DNA of 64,000 bases, from positions 1 to 64,000 of the forward strand of contig CBDBKC010000008.1 in the NCBI GenBank assembly GCA_965206655.1. Reading direction: 5' to 3'. Position numbers and translations under genes: made by a program. The notes beneath the pieces are model-generated. The model searched no databases. It was not told where the DNA came from and saw nothing but the letters and a program-made list of their open reading frames with translations. Source of the stretch: JAPPLB01 sp965206655 (GTDB lineage Bacteria; Acidobacteriota; Terriglobia; Bryobacterales; UBA6623). Of the stretch, positions 44,305-53,477 are shown piece after piece (within the stretch, counting starts at the first letter, position 1; every line of letters starts with the position of its first letter).

Positions 44305-46689
44305 ATGAGTTCCAGCGTCTCGAATACAAGCAAATGGGACCGCCGTGTCATCCGCTACGCCGAGTGGGTGATCCGCTGGAGATGGGCCGTCATCGCGCTT
44401 TGCCTCATCGCGGCCATGGCGGCTGCCTCCGGCGCGGCCAGGCTTGAGTTCATCGACGAATACCGCGTCTTCTTCGGCGAAGACAATCCGCAACTCCAAG
44501 CGTTCGACGCCGTTCAGGATATCTACACGAAGAACGACAACATCCTCTTCGTGGTCACGCCTCCTGACGGCAACGCATTTTCCCCCGGCGCCCTCGCCGC
44601 TGTCGAAGACCTTACGGCCGAGGCCTGGAAGATCCCATTCGCAATGCGGGTTGAATCCGTCACCAACTTCCAACATAGTTACGCGGAGGGCGATGACCTG
44701 ACCGTGGAAGACCTCGTGTCGGACGCCCGTAATCTTTCCACCGGCGAGACCGAGCAAGCGAAGCAAGTCGCCCTCCAGGAGCCCTTCTTGAGGAGCCGTC
44801 TCGTGCCGGCCAACGCACACGTCAGTGGCGTGAACGTGACTTTGCAACTCCCTCGCGAAGAGCTGGACGAAACAGCGCGATCCGTCGCGCACGCACGCGA
44901 ACTTGTGACCCGCATCGAAGCAGACTACCCGGGAACAGCGGTCGCGATGACTGGTATGGCGATGCTGAACAATGCGTTCCAGGAATCGGCCATGCGTGAC
45001 ATGGAAACGCTCGTGCCGATGATGTACCTGGGAATCATCCTCGTGATGGTGATCTTGCTGCGGTCGATTTCCGCGACTCTGTCCGCCGTGCTCGTGATCG
45101 GACTGTCGCTGGCAACTGCTATGGGCCTCGCCGGCTGGCTTGGGTTTGCGCTCACGCCACCTTCGTCCGCGGCACCCACGATGATCCTCACGTTGGCGGT
45201 CGCGGACAGCATTCACGTCCTCATCTCGATGCTACGGGAGATGCGTCGAGGCCGCTCAAAGCGTGAAGCCATCGTTGAGAGCTTGCGGATCAACGCGCAA
45301 CCCGTATTCCTGACGAGCCTGACAACCGGGATCGGCTTTCTGAGCATGAACTTCAGCGATGTGCCGCCGCTCAATGACCTGGGCAACATCACGACGATGG
45401 GTGTCGTGGCGGCCTGGGTCTATTCGATGCTCTTCCTGCCCGCCGCTGTCGCGATTTTGCCTATTCGAGCCCGCGCTGAGATGGCCGTCTCGTCCAAATG
45501 GATGGACCGGCTCGCCGATTTCGTCGTTGGCAAACGCAAGCCGCTGCTTTGGACATCGGCCGTGCTGGCTTTCATCATGGCGGGGTTCCTTCCGCTGAAC
45601 GATTTGAACGATCAGTTCGTCGACTATTTTCACGAAAGCACGACGTTCCGTCAGGACGCCGACTACGCCATGGACAACCTAAGCGGCATCTATCGAATCG
45701 AGTACTCCCTGGCGTCCGGCGAAGAGGGAGGCATCAGCGACCCTGATTACCTCCGTAAAATCGATCAATTCGCGACATGGTATCGCGGCCGTCCGGGCGT
45801 CATGCACGTTGCCACGATCAGCGACGTGATGAAACGACTCAACAAGAATCTGCATGCCGACGACCCGGAGTGGTATCGCCTGCCCGATCAGCGAGACCTC
45901 GCCGCGCAATACCTGCTGCTCTACGAGATGTCTCTGCCTTACGGGCTCGACCTCAACAATCAAATCAACGTCGACAAGTCGGCGACGCGCTTCATGGTCA
46001 CCGTCGAGAACGTGACTTCGAAAGAGCTGGTCGGTCTCGTCGAAACCGGCGAGCAATGGCTGCGCGAGAATGCACCCCCGCCCATGCATACCCACGGCGT
46101 GGGTCCCGGCGTGATGTTCTCTTATATTTCGGCTCGCAACATCCGTAGCATGCTGGTCGGTACAGTGCTGGCCTTCATCCTGATTTCCGTCACCCTGGTC
46201 TTGGCTCTCCGGAGTATGAAGTTCGGGTGGCTGAGCTTGATTCCGAATGTTATGCCCGCCGTGTTTGCGTTCGGGCTGTGGGGCGTTTTCGTCGGGCAAG
46301 TGAATCTCGGCCTCTCAGTCGTAACCGGCATGAGCCTGGGAATTGTCGTCGATGACACGGTCCACTTCTTGAGCAAGTATCTGCGGGCGCGCCGTGAAAA
46401 GGGATTGAGTTCCGAGCAGGCCGTGCGCTTCGCGTTCTCGACCGTTGGCCTTGCACTTGTCGCCACTTCGGTGATCCTCGTAGCCGGTTTCTTTGTCCTC
46501 GCTCAGTCAACGTTCGAGTTCAATGCCGGTATGGGGAAGATGACCGCGCTGACCATCGCGATCGCCCTGCTGGCCGACCTGCTTTTCTTGCCGCCGTTGT
46601 TGATGAAGCTCGACGGCTCCCGACAGATTGCCGGCTTTACCCAGAAGGAGGAATTGAAAGATGACGATGCCTATGCCACCGCAAGTTAA
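44305..46689 (+). CDS. RND/MMPL-family transporter
   Basis: A 794-residue inner-membrane transporter with two repeats of one helix, a large periplasmic loop and about five more helices. The conserved GxxxD in helix 4 regions (VADSIHVLISMLREMRRGRSKREA; VVDDTVHFLSKYLRARREKG) marks the MMPL/COG1033 subgroup of RND exporters. The start ATG is preceded by GGAAGGA. The gene is followed by a LolA-like protein and an outer-membrane barrel, forming a possible lipid or hydrophobic-compound export system. Confidence 0.9.
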   Translation: MSSSVSNTSKWDRRVIRYAEWVIRWRWAVIALCLIAAMAAASGAARLEFIDEYRVFFGEDNPQLQAFDAVQDIYTKNDNILFVVTPPDGNAFSPGALAAVEDLTAEAWKIPFAMRVESVTNFQHSYAEGDDLTVEDLVSDARNLSTGETEQAKQVALQEPFLRSRLVPANAHVSGVNVTLQLPREELDETARSVAHARELVTRIEADYPGTAVAMTGMAMLNNAFQESAMRDMETLVPMMYLGIILVMVILLRSISATLSAVLVIGLSLATAMGLAGWLGFALTPPSSAAPTMILTLAVADSIHVLISMLREMRRGRSKREAIVESLRINAQPVFLTSLTTGIGFLSMNFSDVPPLNDLGNITTMGVVAAWVYSMLFLPAAVAILPIRARAEMAVSSKWMDRLADFVVGKRKPLLWTSAVLAFIMAGFLPLNDLNDQFVDYFHESTTFRQDADYAMDNLSGIYRIEYSLASGEEGGISDPDYLRKIDQFATWYRGRPGVMHVATISDVMKRLNKNLHADDPEWYRLPDQRDLAAQYLLLYEMSLPYGLDLNNQINVDKSATRFMVTVENVTSKELVGLVETGEQWLRENAPPPMHTHGVGPGVMFSYISARNIRSMLVGTVLAFILISVTLVLALRSMKFGWLSLIPNVMPAVFAFGLWGVFVGQVNLGLSVVTGMSLGIVVDDTVHFLSKYLRARREKGLSSEQAVRFAFSTVGLALVATSVILVAGFFVLAQSTFEFNAGMGKMTALTIAIALLADLLFLPPLLMKLDGSRQIAGFTQKEELKDDDAYATAS

Positions 46690-47548
46690 TCGCGCGGCGA
46701 GGATCAACACCCGCGCGGAGGCCCGCGCCCTGGCCTCGGTCTCCTTTATCAGATTGCAGCTTGCCGTTCGCTTCGCGTTGGTGGCGCTGCTGCTTGCATG
46801 GATGCTCCTGCCGGCCCGCGCTCTCTCCTCCGCCGAGGAGAAAGGCCTCGAGATCGCCGCCGAAGCCGACCGCCGCGACGAAGGCTGGCAGGATCAGAAA
46901 GCGGATCTGCTGATGATTCTCCGCAACCGTCACGGCCAGGAAAGCGTGCGGGAGCTACGCAACCGTTCACTCGAGGTGGCCGACGACGGCGACAAGCTGC
47001 TCGTCATTTTCGACCGGCCGCGCGACGTGAAGGGCACGGCCTTCCTGACGTTCACTCACAAAGCCGGCCAGGACGACCAGTGGCTGTATCTGCCGGCGCT
47101 AAAACGGATCAAGCGCATCTCGTCGAACAACAAGTCCGGCCCTTTCATGGGAAGCGAGTTCGCCTACGAGGATCTCACCTCGCAGGAAATCGACAAGTAC
47201 ACCTACAAGCATCTCCGCGACGAAACCGTCGATAGCCTCGACTGCTTCGTCGTCGAACGGATCCCGGTGGATCCGAAGTCCGGCTACACGAAGCAAATCG
47301 TCTGGTACGACAAGCAGGAGTATCGCATCCGGAAGCTCGAGTTCTACGACCGCAAAGCCGATCTCCTCAAGACCCTCACGTACTCAAGCTACAAGCAGTA
47401 CCTCGACCGCTACTGGCGTGCCGACGAAATGTTCATGGAAAACCATCAGACCGGAAAGAGCACCGAGCTCGACTGGAAGGAATACGCTTTCCAGACGGGG
47501 CTGAGCGAACGTGATTTCGATCAGAACAGCCTCAAGCGAGCCCGCTAA
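46661..47548 (+). CDS. Outer-membrane lipoprotein-sorting (LolA-like) protein
   Basis: A 295-residue secreted protein; its start overlaps the 3' end of the RND gene and is supported by AGAAGGAGG. After a signal helix (FALVALLLAWMLLPARA) it has the LolA-like fold of the COG2834-type family seen beside RND exporters: WQDQKADLLMILRNRHGQ, GTAFLTFTHKAGQDDQWLYLPALKRIKRISS, FMGSEFAYEDL. It may bind a lipid in the periplasm and pass it to the barrel encoded next. It is distinct from housekeeping LolA. Confidence 0.85.
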   Translation: MTMPMPPQVNRAARINTRAEARALASVSFIRLQLAVRFALVALLLAWMLLPARALSSAEEKGLEIAAEADRRDEGWQDQKADLLMILRNRHGQESVRELRNRSLEVADDGDKLLVIFDRPRDVKGTAFLTFTHKAGQDDQWLYLPALKRIKRISSNNKSGPFMGSEFAYEDLTSQEIDKYTYKHLRDETVDSLDCFVVERIPVDPKSGYTKQIVWYDKQEYRIRKLEFYDRKADLLKTLTYSSYKQYLDRYWRADEMFMENHQTGKSTELDWKEYAFQTGLSERDFDQNSLKRAR

Positions 47549-47561
47549 CGGGTGCGGGGAA

Positions 47562-48758
47562 ATGCGGGTTGCGACCTTTGCGGCGTGGTGTGCCGCCGCT
47601 CTCGTGCTGACCGCGGTCGCGCAGGCAGGCGAGTGGACCGGCGAGATCGCCGTAGAAGGCCGCCTATTTTCGCAGACCGCGCTCGGCCCCGAGCAGGAAC
47701 GCGCCAACATCTCCTTCTCATTCGAACCTGAGTACTACTCCGAGTGGCAAGGCGGTGGGCAGAGCTTCACCTTCACACCGTTCTTCCGTCTCGACCATAA
47801 CGACCCGGACCGAACCCATCTTGACATCCGCGAGTTGACCTGGCAGAAGAATGCAAACGATTGGGAGCTGCGAGTCGGAATACGGAGGGTTTTCTGGGGC
47901 GTCACCGAGTCGCAGCACCTCGTCGATGTCATTAACCAAACCGACTTCGTAGAGAATCTCGATGGCGAGGACAAGCTCGGCCAACCAATGGTGAACTTCG
48001 CGTGGATCCAGGACTGGGGCACTCTCGACTTCTTCATTCTTCCCGGCTTTCGCGACCGCACCTTCCCCAGCGCTCAAGGCCGCCCGTCGTTCGGCGTGCC
48101 CGTTGACTTCGACAATCCGCAGTTTGAGTCAGGGCGCGGGCGTGGACATGTCGACTGGGCCGCCCGCTGGTCGCACACGCTTGGCCTGTGGGACTTCGGA
48201 CTATCGCATTTCGCCGGTACGAGCCGTGATCCCGACTTTGCCCGCGAGTTTCGCGCGAATGGCGAAACCGTCTTCGTCCCTCGCTACGATCAGATCCATC
48301 AATCGGGTCTCGACCTGCAGATGACCCAAGGCGGCTGGCTCTGGAAGGTGGAAGTCATTTCGCGGTCCGGCCAACGGGAACACTTCTTCGCCTCCACCAC
48401 CGGTTTCGAATACACCATTGGCAACGCGAAGAACTCCGGCACGGACATCGGATTGCTGCTTGAGTACAGCTACGACCAGCGAGGAGACTTGGCGTTGACG
48501 CCGTTCGAGGACGACATTTTCTTCGGCGCACGCTTCGCGCTGAACGATGTGCAGAGCACTGAGGTCCTAGCCGGTGCCGCCGTCGATCGTGAGACCGGCG
48601 CGATGTTCGTCAACGTCGAAGCAATCCGCCGCTTCGGCCAGAGCTGGACGCTCGATCTGCAGTACCGAGGCTTCGTCGACGTCCCCGAGACGGACCGCTT
48701 CCTGTTCGGTCTAAGAAACGATGACTACCTCCAGGCTGAGTGGGCCTGGCACTTCTGA
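47562..48758 (+). CDS. Outer-membrane beta-barrel protein, DUF1302/porin-like
   Basis: A 398-residue exported protein (signal RVATFAAWCAAALVLTAVAQAG; start 47562 with GGGGAA upstream). Alternating aromatic beta-strands end in a C-terminal aromatic (YLQAEWAWHF), typical of outer-membrane barrels. Segments LTWQKNANDWELRVGIRRVFWGVTESQHLVDVINQTDFVENLDGEDKLGQPM resemble DUF1302/alginate-export-like barrels found with RND and LolA-like genes. It likely completes the export pathway. Confidence 0.8.
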   Translation: MRVATFAAWCAAALVLTAVAQAGEWTGEIAVEGRLFSQTALGPEQERANISFSFEPEYYSEWQGGGQSFTFTPFFRLDHNDPDRTHLDIRELTWQKNANDWELRVGIRRVFWGVTESQHLVDVINQTDFVENLDGEDKLGQPMVNFAWIQDWGTLDFFILPGFRDRTFPSAQGRPSFGVPVDFDNPQFESGRGRGHVDWAARWSHTLGLWDFGLSHFAGTSRDPDFAREFRANGETVFVPRYDQIHQSGLDLQMTQGGWLWKVEVISRSGQREHFFASTTGFEYTIGNAKNSGTDIGLLLEYSYDQRGDLALTPFEDDIFFGARFALNDVQSTEVLAGAAVDRETGAMFVNVEAIRRFGQSWTLDLQYRGFVDVPETDRFLFGLRNDDYLQAEWAWHF

Positions 48759-48843
48759 GCAGAACTGCTTGGCTGGCGGACCATGCGAGCTTTCGAGGAT
48801 TTGCCTATTTCTGGAAAAGAGAACGATTTGCTTGACAATAACC

Positions 48844-48849
48844 TATAAT
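48844..48849 (+). promoter_or_regulatory. Putative -10 box (TATAAT) before the HipA-like gene
   Basis: A perfect TATAAT lies 26 bp upstream of the ATG at 48876. TTGACA is also present at 48832, but only six bases separate the two, so they cannot serve one normal promoter. The -35 element at proper spacing is weak. Confidence 0.35.
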
Positions 48850-48875
48850 CTTGCAAGCGATTCTCGTCGCTCGCC

Positions 48876-49748
48876 ATGTCTGTCGTCGCCTGCCAGCATA
48901 TTCGAAGAATGCGGGGCGGCGCGAACGCCCACCTTATGCTGGCCGACGACGGCCGCTACTACGTCGTCAAGTTCCGCAACAATCCCCAACATTCGAGGAT
49001 TCTGGTCAACGAGCTGGTATCGTACGTTCTGCTCGACTATCTTCGGCTCCCCACACCCCGCTGGGACATCGTCGACGTACCCGAAGCGCTGATCGACGCC
49101 GTGTCGGAGATGACGATGGAAGTGGGCCGGAGCACGCGCCGCTGCGAACCCGGCCTCCATTTTGGTTCGCGGTTCCCTGTCGATCCCCTACGTCGGGCGG
49201 TCTACGACTACCTGCCTTGGTCTCTGCTGTGCCAAGTCATCAATCTACCCACTTTTCGTGGGATGGTCGCCTTTGACAAGTGGGTTAGCAACGCTAACGG
49301 CCGGCAAGCGGTGTTCTTTCGGGACCGGGCCGACCGCTGGCGTCTGCCGGACGATGAGTCTTCCGCGTTCGCTCCCCGCGCTCTGGCCTATGCCGCGAAT
49401 ATGATTGATCACGGATTTGCGTTCAACGCCCAGAATTGGGAGTTCCCGGACTCACCGGAACGCGGCCTCTACAGTCGCCGTGAGGTGTACCGAGATGTCG
49501 CCGGGTTTGACGATTTCCAACCGTGGCTCGGGCTTATTGAAGAATGTCCGGCGGAGATACTGGACGATGCGGTGAAACGGATTCCGCCCCCTTGGTATGA
49601 CAATGATTGGGATGCCCTGGATTCGATGCTGGAAAGGCTGCATGCCCGCCGAACGCGCGTGGCGGATCTGATCCTTGAGAGTAAGAATGCGGGCCGGGAT
49701 CCGTTCCCGAATTGGTCGCTCCGTGCTCGGTCGGTGGCAATGAGGTAG
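48876..49748 (+). CDS. HipA-like kinase domain protein
   Basis: A 290-residue protein of the HipA-like kinase (HipA_2) family. A predicted ATP-binding Lys32 lies in YYVVKFRNN, the catalytic loop is FRGMVAFDKWVSNANGRQAVFF (Asp134, Asn139/141, in place of HipA DxxxxNxDRH), and the DFG-equivalent is MIDHGFAF. Unlike classic HipA it lacks the N-terminal HipA domain and a HipB antitoxin. The next gene encodes DUF3037 with nine bases between, a pairing I know from other genomes. Substrate unknown. Confidence 0.8.
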   Translation: MSVVACQHIRRMRGGANAHLMLADDGRYYVVKFRNNPQHSRILVNELVSYVLLDYLRLPTPRWDIVDVPEALIDAVSEMTMEVGRSTRRCEPGLHFGSRFPVDPLRRAVYDYLPWSLLCQVINLPTFRGMVAFDKWVSNANGRQAVFFRDRADRWRLPDDESSAFAPRALAYAANMIDHGFAFNAQNWEFPDSPERGLYSRREVYRDVAGFDDFQPWLGLIEECPAEILDDAVKRIPPPWYDNDWDALDSMLERLHARRTRVADLILESKNAGRDPFPNWSLRARSVAMR

Positions 49749-49757
49749 CAAGCAGCA

Positions 49758-50561
49758 ATGGATACGTCAGCACAGCCCACGAACCGCTACAGTTTTCAAC
49801 TGCTTCGGTACATGCCCAACATCGTTGCCGAGGAGTTTTTTAACATCGCTGTGCTACTGCGTGGGGCGAATGGCGATGTGCTGGATTCGCGTTTCGCGTC
49901 GGACTTCAGCCGATTGCGCTGTCATCCGTTGGTCGAGATGCCCTATCTCGAAGCCCTACGGGATGAGTTCGAGGAGCATCGCCTGTCGGGAGAAGGCTTC
50001 CTTCCCTATCTCGATGAGCTAAGCAAGTATCTTTCGACGACACTTCAACTCACCGAACCGGGCCCTTTGTGGGGTCGTGATCCCCTCGTCGAGATGGATC
50101 GGCTCTTCGAAACATACGTGGCCACACCGAAGCCGGAGCACGGGAGTGACCCGCAAGTCTTACCCGCCCCGGGCACTCGTGCCGCGCTTCGTCGAAGCAT
50201 GGACGAAATCTTTCGGAGTCATTATCTGCTGCAAGGCCCTCGCGGGCTCAAGCCGGACCCGTCCGTTGCCTACGCCGGGCCCCGGCGCCGCTTCACCTTC
50301 GACTATTCTTCTAAGCCCAACGGCACGACCAACTACATCCACGGCGTCGCCCGCCGCAACGAGGCCAATGACGCTGAGAAGCTTTGTTTCGTCTTCCAAA
50401 GGATGGCGGACTGGGGTGAATCCGCGTCGCTCAAGGTCGTGCTGGACGAAGGCATCCCACAAGACACCGTGGAACTGCTGGAAACCAGCGGCGTAAGCGT
50501 CCAGCCTGTCGCGGCACTGGATGAGCTGGCAATGGAAATCCGCCAGACGCTAGGGTTGTAG
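49758..50561 (+). CDS. DUF3037 domain protein
   Basis: A 267-residue protein, N-terminal part RYSFQLLRYMPNIVAEEFFNIAVLLRG as in DUF3037, with FASDFSRLRCHP and EFEEH after it. It is immediately downstream of the HipA-like kinase gene, so the two are probably one operon and one functional unit. The C-terminal half (TFDYSSKPNGTTNYIHGVAR) is longer than the core domain and unassigned. Role unknown. Confidence 0.82.
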   Translation: MDTSAQPTNRYSFQLLRYMPNIVAEEFFNIAVLLRGANGDVLDSRFASDFSRLRCHPLVEMPYLEALRDEFEEHRLSGEGFLPYLDELSKYLSTTLQLTEPGPLWGRDPLVEMDRLFETYVATPKPEHGSDPQVLPAPGTRAALRRSMDEIFRSHYLLQGPRGLKPDPSVAYAGPRRRFTFDYSSKPNGTTNYIHGVARRNEANDAEKLCFVFQRMADWGESASLKVVLDEGIPQDTVELLETSGVSVQPVAALDELAMEIRQTLGL

Positions 50562-50565
50562 TTGC

Positions 50566-51594
50566 CTACGCCGCCAAGTCGTCCGCGCTATTCGCCCCGT
50601 AAAAACTAAACCAAGGACTAGCGCCCTTGAGACAATCGTTCACATTGTTGATATTCGTGACGCCTTGGTCGAGCATCCATTCTTCCAAAGCCGCGGGGCC
50701 GCCCTTGCCGTAAACCGGAATCCCTTCCTTCCAAGTAGCGCGGCCACAAAGGACGCCGGCGAAGTTGACGCCCGCTTCCCCCGCCCAGCGTAACGACTCG
50801 GTGTATTGCTCGTTGCTCACGCCGGCACTGAGATAGATGAAGGGCTTGCCGGCCAGTTCGGCGACTTCCCGGAAATGCTCGAACGCTTCTTCCTTGTTGT
50901 AAGCTCTCTGGCCGCTGTAGATACCCGCCCCCTCCGCGAAAGCCAGGTTGACAGGGATCTCTACCTTAAGTACGTCAACGTGATAATGCTCTTTCGAGAA
51001 CTCCTGCATGCTGCGGCCGACAACCTCCGGCTTGATCTTGGCGAACTCCACACCCTTCTCATCGCCCCCCTTGGGGTCGTATCCAACAAACTCCAGGAAG
51101 TACGGAATGTCGTGCGCCACGCACTCGGCGCCGATGCGCTCTACCCAGGCGTGCTTCTGCGCGTTGATCGACTCCTCCTCGAAAGGCGTGTAGTAAAGCA
51201 GGATCTTCACCGCGTTCGCACCCATCTCCTTTAAGTTGCGAACCGAGACATCCGGTAACAGGAACGGCAGACGCCCCGGTTGGCTATTGTCGTAGCCCGA
51301 CTCTTCGTAGGAAAGCAGCAAGCCGGCATTCGGGTCGCGCACTTCGGCTGCCGCCAGGCCCCACTGCGGATCGAGCAGAATGGCGCTGGCATGCGGCGTG
51401 AGGACTCTCGAAACAGCGATCTTGAACTCGCTCATCATTTCGTCTGTGACGTCCGCGGGATCGATGCCTTTGGCACCGCCTATGGCCTTCTTCAATGAAC
51501 CACGCTGATCCATCGCGGCAGCGGCGATGACGCCGCGCTCGTTTGTCAGGGCTTTCAGGTTTTGAATCTTCCCGGGTGTCAGTTGGACTGCCAT
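50566..51594 (-). CDS. lacD: Tagatose 1,6-diphosphate aldolase-like (LacD family)
   Basis: A 342-residue class I aldolase. The start 51594 has AGAGGA upstream; an ATG at 51615 is possible but less likely. Motifs: AAMDQRGSLKKAIG, VKILLYYTPF, VDVLKVEIPVNLAFAEG (Schiff-base Lys) and YLSAGVSNEQYTESLRWAGEAGVNFAGVLCGRATWKEG. The family cleaves tagatose 1,6-bisphosphate or related sugars to dihydroxyacetone phosphate and glyceraldehyde 3-phosphate. No other lactose or tagatose genes lie nearby. Confidence 0.88.
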   Translation of the reverse strand: MAVQLTPGKIQNLKALTNERGVIAAAAMDQRGSLKKAIGGAKGIDPADVTDEMMSEFKIAVSRVLTPHASAILLDPQWGLAAAEVRDPNAGLLLSYEESGYDNSQPGRLPFLLPDVSVRNLKEMGANAVKILLYYTPFEEESINAQKHAWVERIGAECVAHDIPYFLEFVGYDPKGGDEKGVEFAKIKPEVVGRSMQEFSKEHYHVDVLKVEIPVNLAFAEGAGIYSGQRAYNKEEAFEHFREVAELAGKPFIYLSAGVSNEQYTESLRWAGEAGVNFAGVLCGRATWKEGIPVYGKGGPAALEEWMLDQGVTNINNVNDCLKGASPWFSFYGANSADDLAA

Positions 51595-51628
51595 TTTGCA
51601 ATTCCTCTTCTTCAAGTGTAGCTGGGGC

Positions 51629-52600
51629 TCAGGGGCTCGCTTCGGTCTCCGTGGTGTCGCGAAGCGATGCAGATCGTCGAAAGTACTGCTGTGCCGATTG
51701 AATGTCGATCCCGATCTGTTCCTTCAGGCGGTCGGCGGAAGGAAACCGTTTCTCGCCTCTGAGACGGCTCAAGAATGACACGCTGATCGTCCCGGGATCC
51801 TCGCCCGTAAATGCATCCAGCAAGTGAGTTTCGACGGAAAGCTCATCACCGTCAAACGTCGGCCGGTAGCCCACGTTCGAAACAGAGTTCCAGGTGCGCC
51901 CCGAATCAGGGTCGCAGGTCACGGTGACGTACACTCCGTTTGCCGGCATGACTTCGCTGTCGGGCTCAAGATTCAACGTGGGAACCGTTTCCCGAGCGCC
52001 GACTCCGTGACCCGCGACGACGCGCCCTCGCAGGCTGAGCGGGCGCCCCAGCAGATGACGCGCCATGCGCATATCACCCGCCGCGGCGGCGGAGCGCACC
52101 CGCGTGCTGCTCACCGGTTCGCCGCCAACCTGGAAAGCACGCACGGCTTCCACCGCAAACCCAAACTCCTCGCCGAGCGAACGCAGGGTCGCGAAGTCCC
52201 CGGCTTGCCGGCAGCCAAATCGAAAACTCTCGCCGACAATGACAGACCGAGCCCGCAACCTCTTCACGACGACTTCCGCCACAAAAACTTCCGGACTCAT
52301 CGCCGCCACTTGAGGGGTGAACTTCATCACGACCCCGGCCCCAATCCCCAGCTTCTTGAATCGCCGCAACCGTTCCGCCGGCTGGGTCAACAGCGCGGGC
52401 GCCTGGCCCGGCCGAACAACCTTCGTCGGGTGAGGATCGAAGATCAGCGCAACGGCCTCCAAACCGCCGGCCCTCGCCTTCTCGACACAGCGAGCAAGAA
52501 TCGCCTGATGGCCGAGATGAACACCATCGAAATTCCCGATCGTCAGCACGCACCCGGACGCCGCCGCCGGCACTTGATCGAGTCCCCAATACTCCTTCAT
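51629..52600 (-). CDS. ribF: Bifunctional riboflavin kinase/FMN adenylyltransferase
   Basis: A 323-residue enzyme that converts riboflavin to FMN and FAD. The N-terminal nucleotidyltransferase domain shows IGNFDGVHLGHQAILARC and RSVIVGESFRFGCRQAGD; the riboflavin kinase part has LRGRVVAGHGVGARETVPTLNL, GVYVTVTC and the C-terminal SFLSRLRGEKRFPSADRLKEQI. It is adjacent to the PhnP-like hydrolase and to the LacD-type gene on the same strand. Confidence 0.95.
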   Translation of the reverse strand: MKEYWGLDQVPAAASGCVLTIGNFDGVHLGHQAILARCVEKARAGGLEAVALIFDPHPTKVVRPGQAPALLTQPAERLRRFKKLGIGAGVVMKFTPQVAAMSPEVFVAEVVVKRLRARSVIVGESFRFGCRQAGDFATLRSLGEEFGFAVEAVRAFQVGGEPVSSTRVRSAAAAGDMRMARHLLGRPLSLRGRVVAGHGVGARETVPTLNLEPDSEVMPANGVYVTVTCDPDSGRTWNSVSNVGYRPTFDGDELSVETHLLDAFTGEDPGTISVSFLSRLRGEKRFPSADRLKEQIGIDIQSAQQYFRRSASLRDTTETEASP

Positions 52601-52606
52601 GGCGTC

Positions 52607-53416
52607 TTACGAATCGATTCGGCTGACTTCAATGCGGAGTCCGTCGTGCGCCAGTCGGACATTGGCAGGAAACGACTCATTGGTTGTGCGATGAGGCAAA
52701 TCGTGGCAGATATGGGTAAAGAAGGCGCGTTTGGGCTGAAGCCGCTCCACCCACCCGAGCGCCTGACCGACCGACGTATGCATCGGGTGGGGCTCGTGGC
52801 GCAAACCGTCAAGGAAGAGCACATCAAGGCCCTGTAGCTTCGCGGCCGATTCATCCGGGATGTCGCTGTGGTCCGTCAAATACGCCGCGTTTCCAAACCG
52901 AAATCCCATCACCGTCTGCGGCCCATGCCGCACCGGGATCGGCTCGAAGCTCATACCGAAAAGATCGATCGCACGCCCATTCAACTCGTGTCCCTCGACC
53001 CGCGGTCTCCCCCCCGGATGCTGCGCCTCGCCCTCGAATGCATAAGGGAACACACGGCGCAGGCTTTGCAACGTTTCCGCCATGCCATAGATCGGGATCC
53101 GCTCCCGCCGCCCGTAGTTAAAAGGGCGAAGGTCGTCCATCCCCATAATGTGATCGGCGTGGGCATGTGTAAACAGGACGGCGTCTACGTGCCTAAACCC
53201 GGCCGCCAGCGCCTGCTGTCTCAGATCGGGAGTCGTATCGATCAGAACGTTGCGAACGTCATTCCGATCGCTGTAGGTGACCAAGATCGAAGGCCGCAAG
53301 CGCTTGTCATGCGGATCATCCGAGCGGCATACCTCACATGCGCATCCGATCGTGGGCACGCCAACGCTTGTCCCCGATCCAAGGACCGTAATCTCGACGT
53401 TGGACGCGGTCGGCAT
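52607..53416 (-). CDS. MBL-fold phosphodiesterase, PhnP-like
   Basis: A 269-residue metallo-beta-lactamase-fold hydrolase. HAHADH is at residues 84-89, and a structural zinc cluster (C25, C27, C30 in GCACEVC) matches PhnP/cyclic phosphodiesterases. Conserved LIDTTPDLRQQAL and LTDHSDIPDES are also typical. Probably cleaves cyclic phosphodiesters or related compounds. It begins six bases upstream of ribF's predicted start region on the same strand and is likely co-transcribed with it. Confidence 0.88.
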   Translation of the reverse strand: MPTASNVEITVLGSGTSVGVPTIGCACEVCRSDDPHDKRLRPSILVTYSDRNDVRNVLIDTTPDLRQQALAAGFRHVDAVLFTHAHADHIMGMDDLRPFNYGRRERIPIYGMAETLQSLRRVFPYAFEGEAQHPGGRPRVEGHELNGRAIDLFGMSFEPIPVRHGPQTVMGFRFGNAAYLTDHSDIPDESAAKLQGLDVLFLDGLRHEPHPMHTSVGQALGWVERLQPKRAFFTHICHDLPHRTTNESFPANVRLAHDGLRIEVSRIDS

Positions 53417-53477
53417 TTCCGATTGTGAGGAAAGGTCTTCCTAGGCGGCGGGCTGGCCGCGCCGGCCTCAGTCGAAC

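Noticed and set aside
48832..48849. TTGACA followed by TATAAT as one promoter
   Set aside because: Only six bases separate the boxes; sigma-70 needs about 17, so only the -10 box is kept.
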